From the NCBI GenBank assembly GCA_002394465.1, contig DGTU01000106.1:1-9568 (forward strand): a stretch of DNA of 9,568 nucleotides. Reading direction: 5' to 3'. A program made the translations under genes and the position numbers. The notes under the pieces are model-generated. The model saw only the letters and a program-made list of their open reading frames with translations, was not told the DNA's origin and ran no database searches. This DNA is from Treponema sp. UBA4328 (GTDB taxonomy: Bacteria > Spirochaetota > Spirochaetia > Treponematales > Treponemataceae). Of the stretch, positions 1 through 7,440 are shown one piece after another; position 1 is the first letter of the stretch, and every line of letters begins with the position of its first letter.

Positions 1-1438
1 TACGGCGCATCCAGTAATTAAAATCGCGGCCGGTCTTAAGCGTTGCTGAAGTACAAACAACCGTAGACATCTGCTCAAAAACACCCTCATTCATAAGATG
101 CGAAATATCAAGCGGAGTTTGAGTAAGAGTTACATATTCTGCGTCGCTTCCATCGCGAACCATGTCCGGCGGAAGTCTCTTTTTTTGAATCCAGAATACA
201 TCGTCCCGCTTTTCATCCCAGACAGAAAAGTTTTTGAGTAAAATTACATAAGATTCAAGATGACGTAAAATTACTTTTGATTCCCAATAACATGGGGCAT
301 CTTTATCATCTTCATCTATACCTTCCATAACTTCGCGAATAACGCCGGTAAAACTTCCAAGTGCTCGTGTAAGCTCGCCTATAGAAACAAGAAGTGGTCC
401 AAAATCGCGGGCAGTAGCATCATATAAACGCATTGTGTAATCTTTTGAAAGAAGATCCTTTGCGGCAATTTCAACATTTGTTAGAGCAAGCTTAATTTTA
501 TTTGTAAGATCAAAGGCATCTCCGGCTTTTTCTTCATTACTTGAAAGAATGGCCAGACTACACAGATGACCGGACTCTGAGTTTTTTCTGTGGCGATACA
601 TCTGATTTATAAGTTTATTAAGCTTGAACCTGTTTACACTTTCACTAAAAAAGCTTGTTGCCGCATTTTCAATTCCATGAGCTTCATCAAATATTATGTG
701 ACGATAAGGAGGCAAAACTGCAGCATCTTCATAACCGGCTCCGCTCAGACGTGATTCGATATCAGCAAATAAAAGATGATGATTTACAACAATAAGATTT
801 GCATTTGCAGCCTCTTTGCGTACCTTCATTACAAAGCATTCACCAAAGAAAGGACATTTTTTGCCCATACAGGCATCGCTTTCAGAATTTACTTTGGTCC
901 AGACACTTTCAGAAGGCATAAAAGTAAGATCACTTTTGCTTCCTGTTGGTGAATTTTGTGCCCAGTCTGCAATTTTTTTTAGTTCTTCTGACTCCCCTTC
1001 AAACAAATCAAGAATTGAAGCAGCATCATTTAAGCGGCGCAAACAGATAAAATTCTGACGTCCTTTAAGCAAAACATATTTAAATTTTTTACAAATGATT
1101 TTTTCAACTGCAGGAATATCCTTTTCACAAAGCTGCTGCTGAAGGTTTATTGTTCCGGTAGAAACTATTACACGTTCGTGATTTAACAAAGCCCAAAGTA
1201 CAGAAGGAATTAAATAAGAATAAGATTTTCCAACACCGGTTCCAGCTTCAAATACAGCAATTTTTTCTTCATTAAAAGCACGGACAATATGTTGAAGAAG
1301 TTCAATCTGAACAGGACGTTCTTCGAATGAGTCAGAAAGTTTAGACAAAGCACCACCATTGGAAATATAATTTCCAGCCTGAAGTTCATCGACCTGTTTG
1401 TGTTCAACTTTTTTTTCTGTTTCCTCTGAATTATCCAC
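1..1438 (-). CDS. dinG: DinG-family ATP-dependent DNA helicase, 5' part (3' end outside window)
   Basis: XPD/DinG-like superfamily 2 helicase; such enzymes unwind DNA 5'-3' and act in repair and in resolving unusual DNA structures in the cytoplasm. 479 codons are visible. In order: Q-motif-like segment RPVQIELLQH (41-50), Walker A EAGTGVGKS (64-72), motif Ia VSTGTINLQQQL (92-103), four cysteines placed as the 4Fe-4S ligands (C132, C190, C195, C201), VVNHHLLF (217-224), DEAH box at 251-254, and motif TSATL at 463-467. The later helicase motifs lie beyond position 1. I chose the GTG at 1438-1436: an in-frame TAA lies at 1453-1451, and AAAGG at 1450-1446 is a suitable ribosome binding site with a 7-base spacer. 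No start ATG is available there. The gene follows a tRNA terminator and a palindromic repeat, and I see no convincing promoter of its own. The family is sure; the exact subfamily (DinG versus YoaA-like) is not. Confidence 0.9.
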   Translation of the reverse strand, partial: MDNSEETEKKVEHKQVDELQAGNYISNGGALSKLSDSFEERPVQIELLQHIVRAFNEEKIAVFEAGTGVGKSYSYLIPSVLWALLNHERVIVSTGTINLQQQLCEKDIPAVEKIICKKFKYVLLKGRQNFICLRRLNDAASILDLFEGESEELKKIADWAQNSPTGSKSDLTFMPSESVWTKVNSESDACMGKKCPFFGECFVMKVRKEAANANLIVVNHHLLFADIESRLSGAGYEDAAVLPPYRHIIFDEAHGIENAATSFFSESVNRFKLNKLINQMYRHRKNSESGHLCSLAILSSNEEKAGDAFDLTNKIKLALTNVEIAAKDLLSKDYTMRLYDATARDFGPLLVSIGELTRALGSFTGVIREVMEGIDEDDKDAPCYWESKVILRHLESYVILLKNFSVWDEKRDDVFWIQKKRLPPDMVRDGSDAEYVTLTQTPLDISHLMNEGVFEQMSTVVCTSATLKTGRDFNYWMRR

Positions 1439-1445
1439 ACCCGCA

Positions 1446-1450
1446 CCTTT
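1446..1450 (-). promoter_or_regulatory. Ribosome binding site deciding the GTG start of the helicase
   Basis: AAAGG lies 7 bases upstream of the GTG at 1438. Together with the in-frame TAA at 1453-1451 it fixes the start, because no other usual start codon lies between them. Confidence 0.65.
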
Positions 1451-1458
1451 TTACTGTA

Positions 1459-1520
1459 GATTGCTTCGTCGCATTCGTTCTTCGCAATGACGTCATTGCG
1501 AGCCGACGACGTGACAATCC
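1459..1520. repeat. REP/MITE-like palindromic intergenic repeat
   Basis: About 62 bases with dyad symmetry. The centre, 1483-1500, is a perfect 18-base palindrome (CGCAATGACGTCATTGCG). The outer arms, GATTGCTTCGTCG at 1459-1471 and CGACGACGTGACAATC at 1504-1519, are imperfect inverted copies of each other. The words CGTCATTGCGAG and GACAATCC match, from memory, a family of short repeats scattered between genes in many unrelated bacteria. It sits in the 5' leader of the helicase gene, between the tRNA terminator and the ribosome binding site. Transcribed, it would form a long hairpin. Number of copies elsewhere cannot be seen here. Confidence 0.7.
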
Positions 1521-1524
1521 ATAT

Positions 1525-1561
1525 ATAAAAAAAGCCTTGTAAGAAATCTTACAAGGCTTTT
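1525..1561 (-). terminator. Intrinsic terminator after tRNA-Glu
   Basis: A perfect inverted repeat has arms 1531-1543 and 1548-1560 (AAAGCCTTGTAAG and its complement) with a 4-base loop; an extra A-T pair extends it. On the minus strand it is followed by a run of seven T at 1533-1527. It begins four bases after the mature tRNA 3' end, so it ends the tRNA transcript and separates it from the helicase gene. Confidence 0.9.
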
Positions 1562-1564
1562 GAG

Positions 1565-1636
1565 CATCTCCTAGCAGAATTGAACTGCTGTTGTCGGGAT
1601 GAAAACCCGATGTCCTAACCACTAGACGAAGGAGAC
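1565..1636 (-). tRNA. tRNA-Glu (anticodon UUC)
   Basis: A 72-base cloverleaf reads on the minus strand. The acceptor is GTCTCCT pairing with AGGAGAT. The D arm contains TAGTGGTTAGGAC. The anticodon stem TCGGG/CCCGA carries loop TTTTCAT, so the anticodon is TTC (glutamate). The T arm is AGCAG/CTGCT around TTCAATT. The discriminator base is G. The outermost acceptor pair is G1-U72, a wobble. The following bases are CTC, so CCA is not encoded and must be added by nucleotidyltransferase. A strong promoter precedes it and an intrinsic terminator follows, so it is a single-gene unit. Confidence 0.95.
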
Positions 1637-1637
1637 A

Positions 1638-1654
1638 TACGTTTTTCAAACGTA
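1638..1654 (-). other. Short inverted repeat in the tRNA leader
   Basis: TACGTTT and AAACGTA form a 7-bp stem around a 3-base loop, directly next to the tRNA 5' end. It covers the predicted transcription start region (about 1653), so it may be a small leader hairpin in the pre-tRNA near the RNase P cleavage site. It could also be a protein-binding dyad, or chance. Confidence 0.4.
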
Positions 1655-1720
1655 AAGATAATATATCAGTTCATAAAAAAAAGGTCAATAGCTCAAATGC
1701 GATTTTTTTGAAAAAAATGA
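1655..1720. other. Spacer after the large ORF, no clear terminator
   Basis: The 66 bases after the stop codon of the large ORF hold the tRNA promoter. The AT-only hairpin (ATTTTTTT/AAAAAAAT) near 1702-1718 has no GC stem, so I do not call it an intrinsic terminator. The operon transcript may therefore read into the tRNA and stop at its terminator. Confidence 0.45.
1660..1688 (-). promoter_or_regulatory. Sigma-70 promoter of tRNA-Glu
   Basis: On the minus strand, TTGACC at 1688-1683 is separated by exactly 17 bases from TATATT at 1665-1660. Both are close to the vegetative consensus. Transcription would start near 1653, about 17 bases before the mature tRNA. Confidence 0.8.
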
Positions 1721-4700
1721 TTAAAAATTAATCGTAGCGCCGACTGTAATTCCTGCATTCAGGTAAATGATTTTATCCCAGGTGCACTGGTAGCCGAGTG
1801 AAATATCCGTATTGAGCGTAATATATTTTGAAACTGTCATGTCGAATTCGTGGAGATATGATATGTTCTGTTTTTTGTAGTATTCATCTTCGCTCAGAGA
1901 TATGTTCAGGCTGTCGCTTCTTGTCAGTTTCTTGCCCTGCCTTTTCCATTCCGGCGAGAAGAGCTGTACTATTGAACTTACGGGCGAACTGTAAGCCTGC
2001 CTTTTGTAGAGCATCGTTGATTTAAACGACCAGCTGTCATCCTGAGAGTAAGTTCCTTCAAGGGCAAATTTAATTGTATCCTGATCTTTTATGTAGAAAG
2101 TGCCCTGAAAATATCCGGATATCTGGATTGTAAAATCAGAAGGACTGTTGCGTGGAATTTTTGCTGCGGCTTCAAGTGATGAGGTGTATTCATCCTGTTC
2201 AAAGCATTTAAGAAGCCTGAGAGAGCCTTTCCGCCCGAATATATTGACTGCAGAGTAGGAAATGCTGCTTCCTGCCTGATGAATGTCTGTACAGGTGCCT
2301 GAAGCACTTATGTCTCTTGTAAAGGAGAAGGATACGTCAGAAGGAATGAAAAAATCATATTTGTTTCCGTAAAAATTTCTTCTCCACGAGAGACTGTATG
2401 CACCTGTGTAAGATGCGGTCTGGTTCTTAAGTGCAGAAGAAAGTACATCTCCTGGCAGTGAAGAGGATATCAGGTCGGCAACAGGTGCTGCAGTATAATA
2501 CCAGTCTTTTTCATTGAAATTGTCTGTGAGCGCATCAAAATCTGATGAATATGTTCCGTTCACGGATGCCGTTTTTTTGCCGCCGGCAGTTTTTTTCCAT
2601 GAAAGTGAGAACAGGTTTGAACGAATTTTAAACGGGAAAATTAATGCCAGCTGTGTTTTGTCCGTATAGGCGGCTGACGTAGAGTTTTTGTATTCTTCTG
2701 CCGTTTCAAAATTAATTTTCGGAGTGAGTTCTGCGTAAGGAAGAGAAAAAGAAAAATTCTGTTTAAAGCCCAGCTTGCGTCTGTATGCATTTTTCTCGCC
2801 GGATGAAAATTCCATTGAAGTGATTTCTTTCCATGAAGAAAAGTAAGTGTCCGTTTCACACTGAGCGTCAGGAGAAGAATTTGCGTTTATCTGCTGTGAG
2901 ACGGTTAATGCTGTTTTTGACGAAAAAGGCTTTGTGACGAAGGACAGTTCAGAGGAAGTGTTCTGGCTGACCGTACCTGTATCAGATGAAGCGCCGGCAC
3001 TAAAGTTAAGTGTCAGGGGAACGTTGAAGTCCTTTAAGTCAAGTCCGAGCGAATTTGATTTTTGCAGGCTTCCTTCTTCATGATCAAAACTGTATGACTC
3101 GCTGAAAGAAATTAGGTTCAGGAGAGGAGAATATGATTCAAAGACATGCGATGCCTGTGGAACGACGGTTTCTGATGAAGAAAGTGCTGCGTCAAGACAG
3201 AAGCGTATTCCTTTTGTCCTGATGCTGACAGCGGACTGATTTATGAGGGAAGATTCTGAGTCAGAAAAGTCACCTGAAACGGCTGAAGATGATGCAGTCG
3301 CTGTCGTTTTTGCTGACAGTTCATCGAAGAAATCATTTTTCGTGCTGTAAGATGCCGTAAACTGATCGCCGAGCGTGATGCTGGTTTTAGAATCTTCAAG
3401 GATAAGTTCATCGATCTTTAATTTACCTGAGTATGTCGTTCTTACGGTAATGATGATTCTTGAAGGAATGATTTTGGTGTTTACTGAGGCTTTAATTTTT
3501 CTTCCTGCAAAGAAGGCTGTTTTTTCTTCCAGGCTGATGCTGAGCTTATTGTATTTTTCATCCTGAAGTTTTCCGGAGGTTTTCAGTTCGTTTAAAAGTT
3601 CCTCTGAAAGGTTTACTTCAACGCTTTTTTTGCCGTTTCCGTCCAGGAGTGTGAATGTAAGTTCAGAAACTTCTGTCTGTGCGATGAAAAGAGAGAGAGT
3701 TTTATACTGATTTACGTCGATTTCATTAAACCAGCGTGAGATTGTGATGCTTTCTTCCGTGCTGAGCGGATTTTTCCATTCGAAGGCCTGAACGTAATTC
3801 GTGCCTGAATTGAGTTTTTTAATCAGGCTGTTGTGCAATGATGAATCTGTTTCCTGTGATGAAGAAACAGTAAGGTTTTCTGATTTTACTGAAAAAGCGC
3901 TTCCCGTGCAGCGGTATGGACCTGTGAGTATCCGGCCTGAAACTGAGCTCGGAGAAGTGACAATTATCCTTGCGTCATGGTAAGAAGAAATATGAGCTTT
4001 CTGTTCGTCAGTGATGATTACTTTTACTGTTTCCCTTCCGTCTGATGAAGAAATGAGGTTTTCTGAAGTTAAGAGCCAGGTTGGAATCCCTGAGTCTTCG
4101 TATTTAAAGTCATCTTCAGCCTGAACGCCGAGCTGAAGGTAGACCTTGTAGTCTGAATCATTAAGCAGCGTGGAAATGTTCTTAAATGCAAGCTCAAATA
4201 CGGAGGCATTTTTTAATGCAGAAGAGTTTGACGGCATTGCTACGGAAACTGCGGCCCAGTTCGGTGAAGACTCTGTCGCAGTTGAGGTGAAATTCCAGTT
4301 TAACGGTATGGCATAGCCTGAAAAATCCGAAACGACGGTGCCTTCTTCTGCGTCCTGTGAAAAGTTGTTTTCTTCTTCAAGTGATACTGAATCAAAGCCG
4401 GTCAGTTCAGGGATGATTCCTGAAGGAAGTTCATAAGCAGAATTCTTTGAAAGATAGTATGTCTGTGAATCTTCTTCGTTCATTGAAAGAATCCTGTAAA
4501 GGCCTGTCGTGTCGGCTGTATCGAATGAAGAAGAGACGATGTTTCTGGCGCTGAAGTTTTCGTTTTCGTACTGAAGTTTTGAAGCAAGCGTGACTGATCC
4601 CGGAGAAGTGTAAGATGCCGTTGAAAAATCCTTTTCAGGTGAGTAATTCCATCTTGCAGCAAGGGAAATGTCTGCTTTTGTATTTTCGTTAATTATATAT

Positions 4701-6256
4701 CCTGCTCCTGATGCAAAGGCAATCGAGGAAGTCATAGAGAGTGAGTTGTCTTCATACCAGACTGCGTGAATTTTATCTGTTGATGAAACTGTTCCTGAAA
4801 GCGTTATGCAGCCTGATTCACGGCTGTAGGTTGCGAGCGGATCGAGAATCCCGTTTTTCCAGACGCGAACCGTTCCGGGAACTGCGCGGGTTCCGATGTC
4901 ATAGCGCGAAACTGACGTATATGTGCGGACTTTAAGTACGCTGTCATCGCTGCTTCCATAGCCGAGGTAGATACCGGGATTTGTTGCAGCAAGAGGAAAA
5001 CGTTCCTGCACGGATGAAATTTGTGAGGAAGAATCGTTCAGGTAGAGCTTTACGTAATTGTGCTTCGTGTTTATGAAATCTTCCGAGACGAATGAAACGT
5101 CGATTTCTTCACTCTGGGCAAGGTATGTCGTGTCTGCAATTTCAGTTGTTTTTGACGCAATCTGTGCATCTGCGGCCTGATTGAGTCCCGTATCGTAAAG
5201 TTCACAGCACATGAACGGAGAAAAGCCTTCGGAAGACTGAATCATAAGGGCGTATGCATTCCCGTCAAAGTCTGTCAGTTCGTATTCGTAGGAATATTTT
5301 TCCTTCCAGTCTGAGTCCAGCTTGAAAAAAGTTTCAATTTCATTTTCAAAATCCGTAAGGGAAGGCATTGATCTGAGTGTAATCACGACCTTCGGAAGTT
5401 TTCCGTTTTTTGCCTTTGCCCGCGCTTCCTGTGAAAGATAAAGGGAGTTCGCCGTAACTGAGACCATGTATCTGCTTGAATCAAGTTTTGTGTACCTGAT
5501 TTTTTTGCGTTTTGTTCCGGTTTCGATCACTGAGCCTGAAGATGATTCTACATAGACGCCTGTTATCTGTCCGGCGCAGCCTTCAGGGAGGCAGTAGCGG
5601 AAGCCCGTAAGGTATGAAGTCAGTTCATAGTCCGTTGAAGAAACTGCATTTTTTCCGTACCAGGTTTTTTCTGCTGAAGCGAGCATGTCGTAACGTAGTG
5701 CCGTATCAGAATAAAAGCGGTCTGTCGCGAGAGAAACCATTATTCCCGGAGCTTCATTGTCACCTCCGCCGATTCCTTTCTGGATGTCGCTGACGGAATA
5801 AATGTCCGGGAAGGTGATGTTTCTGTTTGCGATGCGGGCGTTTTTTACGAGGCCGTCACCGAAATATCCTGCTGCAACGGTGTTTTTGTCGAAACTGTCT
5901 GCAAAGGCGGATTCAAAGTACCAGTGCTTATTGATGAGTACCCATAGTGAAAGGTCTACGTTCTGTGAAAATACCGGTGCTGATGTCGTAACTGCAGAAG
6001 TCGTACCGAATCCGGTGCTCATGCCTGCAGTGTAAGTAAAAAGTGTCTGCCAGTATCCGGAAGCAAGAAACTCTATGTCTGAATCGTTTATGCTGTAGTT
6101 AAAGAGTGAGGAAGAATCCGGGTCGATTACAGGGGAAACTTTACGTGAATCAAAGACAATTGCTCCGGCTCCGTCTGAGGTGTGCTGTGTTTCAGAGACT
6201 GTCTGTGAATGAAGTTTTGCCGGGAAAAACAGCGTTGAAAGTCCGGCCAGAATCAT
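1721..6256 (-). other. Outer-membrane part of the fusion: giant SprA-like beta-barrel protein, ~1511 residues
   Basis: From M391 the frame reads as a signal peptide: hydrophobic ILAGLSTLFFPA, then likely cleavage after LHS (407). The mature part is Ser/Thr/Asn/Tyr-rich with alternating hydrophobic residues. A segment near residues 845-895 (PGTVRVWKNG, then SGCITLSGTVSSTDKIHAVW) follows the 'NG...Y...sG.ItL...D.i.v.Y' pattern I associate with SprA-type outer-membrane proteins. About 1205-1362 looks like a jelly-roll ligand-binding-type domain (SRWFNEIDVNQYKTLSLFIA, then a strand ending KIDELILED). From about 1365 onward amphipathic strands alternate with turns. The protein ends YLNAGITVGATINF with terminal Phe, the usual BAM recognition signal. 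I infer a large surface or translocation barrel. The SprA link rests on pattern memory only. Start choice is uncertain: M391 has no ribosome binding site, and the positive n-region (RLLKK) lies in the dinB tail. Confidence 0.7.
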
Positions 6257-7426
6257 TAATTTTTTGAGCAGGCGTGCACGGGTTATCTTTAAATCCGGAT
6301 TTTTCTGTCTTGCATTGAGGATTGCCTTTTCAAGCTTCTGCTTTTTTTCTTCACCAAAGTCAAACAGTTCGTTCTGAACCGGTGAATCCTGACTTTCCGT
6401 ATTCTGCAGTCCTGCACCTAAAAGGCGGATTCCCTGCTGGTTATTGTATTTCTTTTTGAAAATTGAAAGGATTTTTTCATAAAAATCTCCGGTTGAAGAA
6501 ACATATGTCGAAAAAGTTTCCTGGGCCGTTACGGTCGTAAAGTCATCATAGCGGATTTTAAGGAAAACCGTGCGGCTCCTGATTTTTTCCCTGAGCATCC
6601 TGAAGACAAGGGTCTGGCAGAGTTCAAGTAGTGCCGTTTCAAACTGTTCCTGATAATAAAGATCCGTTTCGTATGTCGTTTCAGCACTGAGGGAATGCGA
6701 TTTCGGAACGGTGTTGAAAGATTCGTCTTCCATTCCCCGTACTGCATTGTAGAGGAATGTGCCTGTTGCCCTGCCCATAAGGTTTTGAAGCATCTGAAGC
6801 GAACGTGAATAAACGTCTTTTGTAGTAAAAATCTGAAGAGAATTGAGCCGGGCGAGGGTCTTGTCCCCGATTCCCCAGACTTTTTCGAGAGGAAGTGAGA
6901 GCATAAAGCTTTCTTCTTCACCTTCTTTGATTACATAAAGACCGTCCGGCTTGTTCATCTCGGAAGCGATTTTTGCAAGGTATTTTGTCGGGGCAATTCC
7001 GACAGAAACCGTAAGCCCTGTTTTTTCCTTTACTTCTTTTTTGAGCTTAAGTGCAGTTTCTTCCGGAGAGCCGAAAAGCCTTGAAGTTCCGGTCATGTCG
7101 ATAAAGGCTTCATCGATGGACATCTGCTGAACGTCGGGCGAATAGCCTGCGAAAATGGACATAACCTGAACGGATTTTTCGTGATAGAGGCTCATGTTCC
7201 CGTGAACAAAGATTCCCTGCGGACAGAGGCGGTATGCGGTTGCAGAAGGCATTGCAGAATGAACGCCGTATTTTCTTGCTTCGTACGAAGCAGTTGAAAC
7301 TACGCTTCTGGGTTCTCCGGGTTTTCCTCCGACAATGACAGGTTTTCCGCGCCACTCGGGGTGTTCAAGCTGTTCAACTGAGGCAAAAAACGCATCAAGG
7401 TCGACATGAAAGAACACCTTTCCCAT
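1721..7426 (-). CDS. dinB: DNA polymerase IV (DinB) fused in frame to a giant outer-membrane beta-barrel protein
   Basis: A single open frame of 1901 codons joins two proteins of incompatible location. Residues 1-389 form a complete Y-family polymerase, ended by a clamp-binding motif and the usual basic tail. From about 386 a signal peptide begins, followed by ~1500 residues of Ser/Thr-rich beta-structured outer-membrane protein that ends in phenylalanine. The start ATG at 7426 overlaps the stop of the upstream membrane-protein gene in TAATG, with GAGG at 7440-7437 as ribosome binding site. Known DinB proteins are about 350-420 residues, so the C-terminal part is not part of the polymerase family. 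The junction contains six A followed by TTAATG; loss of one A would split the ORF into two overlapping genes. I regard the continuous frame as seen, and translation as one polypeptide as unproven. The two halves are described separately. Confidence 0.8.
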   Translation of the reverse strand: MGKVFFHVDLDAFFASVEQLEHPEWRGKPVIVGGKPGEPRSVVSTASYEARKYGVHSAMPSATAYRLCPQGIFVHGNMSLYHEKSVQVMSIFAGYSPDVQQMSIDEAFIDMTGTSRLFGSPEETALKLKKEVKEKTGLTVSVGIAPTKYLAKIASEMNKPDGLYVIKEGEEESFMLSLPLEKVWGIGDKTLARLNSLQIFTTKDVYSRSLQMLQNLMGRATGTFLYNAVRGMEDESFNTVPKSHSLSAETTYETDLYYQEQFETALLELCQTLVFRMLREKIRSRTVFLKIRYDDFTTVTAQETFSTYVSSTGDFYEKILSIFKKKYNNQQGIRLLGAGLQNTESQDSPVQNELFDFGEEKKQKLEKAILNARQKNPDLKITRARLLKKLMILAGLSTLFFPAKLHSQTVSETQHTSDGAGAIVFDSRKVSPVIDPDSSSLFNYSINDSDIEFLASGYWQTLFTYTAGMSTGFGTTSAVTTSAPVFSQNVDLSLWVLINKHWYFESAFADSFDKNTVAAGYFGDGLVKNARIANRNITFPDIYSVSDIQKGIGGGDNEAPGIMVSLATDRFYSDTALRYDMLASAEKTWYGKNAVSSTDYELTSYLTGFRYCLPEGCAGQITGVYVESSSGSVIETGTKRKKIRYTKLDSSRYMVSVTANSLYLSQEARAKAKNGKLPKVVITLRSMPSLTDFENEIETFFKLDSDWKEKYSYEYELTDFDGNAYALMIQSSEGFSPFMCCELYDTGLNQAADAQIASKTTEIADTTYLAQSEEIDVSFVSEDFINTKHNYVKLYLNDSSSQISSVQERFPLAATNPGIYLGYGSSDDSVLKVRTYTSVSRYDIGTRAVPGTVRVWKNGILDPLATYSRESGCITLSGTVSSTDKIHAVWYEDNSLSMTSSIAFASGAGYIINENTKADISLAARWNYSPEKDFSTASYTSPGSVTLASKLQYENENFSARNIVSSSFDTADTTGLYRILSMNEEDSQTYYLSKNSAYELPSGIIPELTGFDSVSLEEENNFSQDAEEGTVVSDFSGYAIPLNWNFTSTATESSPNWAAVSVAMPSNSSALKNASVFELAFKNISTLLNDSDYKVYLQLGVQAEDDFKYEDSGIPTWLLTSENLISSSDGRETVKVIITDEQKAHISSYHDARIIVTSPSSVSGRILTGPYRCTGSAFSVKSENLTVSSSQETDSSLHNSLIKKLNSGTNYVQAFEWKNPLSTEESITISRWFNEIDVNQYKTLSLFIAQTEVSELTFTLLDGNGKKSVEVNLSEELLNELKTSGKLQDEKYNKLSISLEEKTAFFAGRKIKASVNTKIIPSRIIITVRTTYSGKLKIDELILEDSKTSITLGDQFTASYSTKNDFFDELSAKTTATASSSAVSGDFSDSESSLINQSAVSIRTKGIRFCLDAALSSSETVVPQASHVFESYSPLLNLISFSESYSFDHEEGSLQKSNSLGLDLKDFNVPLTLNFSAGASSDTGTVSQNTSSELSFVTKPFSSKTALTVSQQINANSSPDAQCETDTYFSSWKEITSMEFSSGEKNAYRRKLGFKQNFSFSLPYAELTPKINFETAEEYKNSTSAAYTDKTQLALIFPFKIRSNLFSLSWKKTAGGKKTASVNGTYSSDFDALTDNFNEKDWYYTAAPVADLISSSLPGDVLSSALKNQTASYTGAYSLSWRRNFYGNKYDFFIPSDVSFSFTRDISASGTCTDIHQAGSSISYSAVNIFGRKGSLRLLKCFEQDEYTSSLEAAAKIPRNSPSDFTIQISGYFQGTFYIKDQDTIKFALEGTYSQDDSWSFKSTMLYKRQAYSSPVSSIVQLFSPEWKRQGKKLTRSDSLNISLSEDEYYKKQNISYLHEFDMTVSKYITLNTDISLGYQCTWDKIIYLNAGITVGATINF
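6254..6265 (-). other. A6 homopolymer and TTAATG at the dinB/outer-membrane junction
   Basis: On the minus strand six A (6265-6260) are followed by TTAATG (6259-6254). In the present frame this reads Lys-Lys-Leu-Met. With one A fewer it reads Lys-Asn-stop, and TAA overlaps the ATG of the downstream protein as TAATG. A +1 slip after the second Lys codon also meets TAA at once. The site therefore decides whether dinB ends or runs on. Confidence 0.75.
6257..7426 (-). other. dinB: DinB part of the fusion: complete Y-family lesion-bypass DNA polymerase
   Basis: This is an error-prone polymerase that extends primers past DNA lesions and binds the sliding clamp in the cytoplasm. It shows the palm motif FHVDLDAFFASVEQ (6-19) with metal-binding D9 and steric-gate aromatic F14, and SIDEAFIDMT with catalytic D105 and E106. 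SVGIAPTKYLAKIASEMNKP (141-160) is the Y-family signature, followed by a helix-hairpin-helix region around VWGIGDKTLARL (183-194). The little finger starts near KSHSLSAETTYETDL (242-256). QNELFDF (351-357) fits the beta-clamp-binding consensus. The tail up to RARLLKK (383-389) matches where such proteins normally end, so the polymerase looks intact and functional. I find no recognisable LexA operator upstream of the operon. Confidence 0.92.
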
Positions 7427-7440
7427 TATGCTTTTTCCTC
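7424..7440 (-). promoter_or_regulatory. TAATG stop-start overlap with ribosome binding site for dinB
   Basis: The stop TAA (7428-7426) of the membrane-protein gene shares its last A with the dinB ATG (7426-7424). GAGG at 7440-7437 lies 10 bases upstream, inside the preceding coding sequence. This is the usual layout for translational coupling, so both ORFs should be on one mRNA. Confidence 0.8.

Noticed and set aside
816..1058. 80-codon plus-strand ORF
   Set aside because: It is antisense to the iron-sulfur region of the helicase and has no ribosome binding site or motif I can support.
1210..1446. 78-codon minus-strand ORF with a start near the helicase ribosome binding site
   Set aside because: It is out of frame with the helicase, which carries all the conserved motifs across the same bases; the peptide shows no motif.
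1431..1649. 72-codon minus-strand ORF
   Set aside because: It runs through the tRNA-Glu, its terminator and the palindromic repeat, so it is not a protein gene.
1702..1718. AT-only hairpin after the large ORF as a terminator
   Set aside because: The stem has no GC pairs, so it would be too weak for intrinsic termination.
6529..6921. 130-codon minus-strand ORF
   Set aside because: It is a shadow in another frame of the conserved DinB little-finger region.
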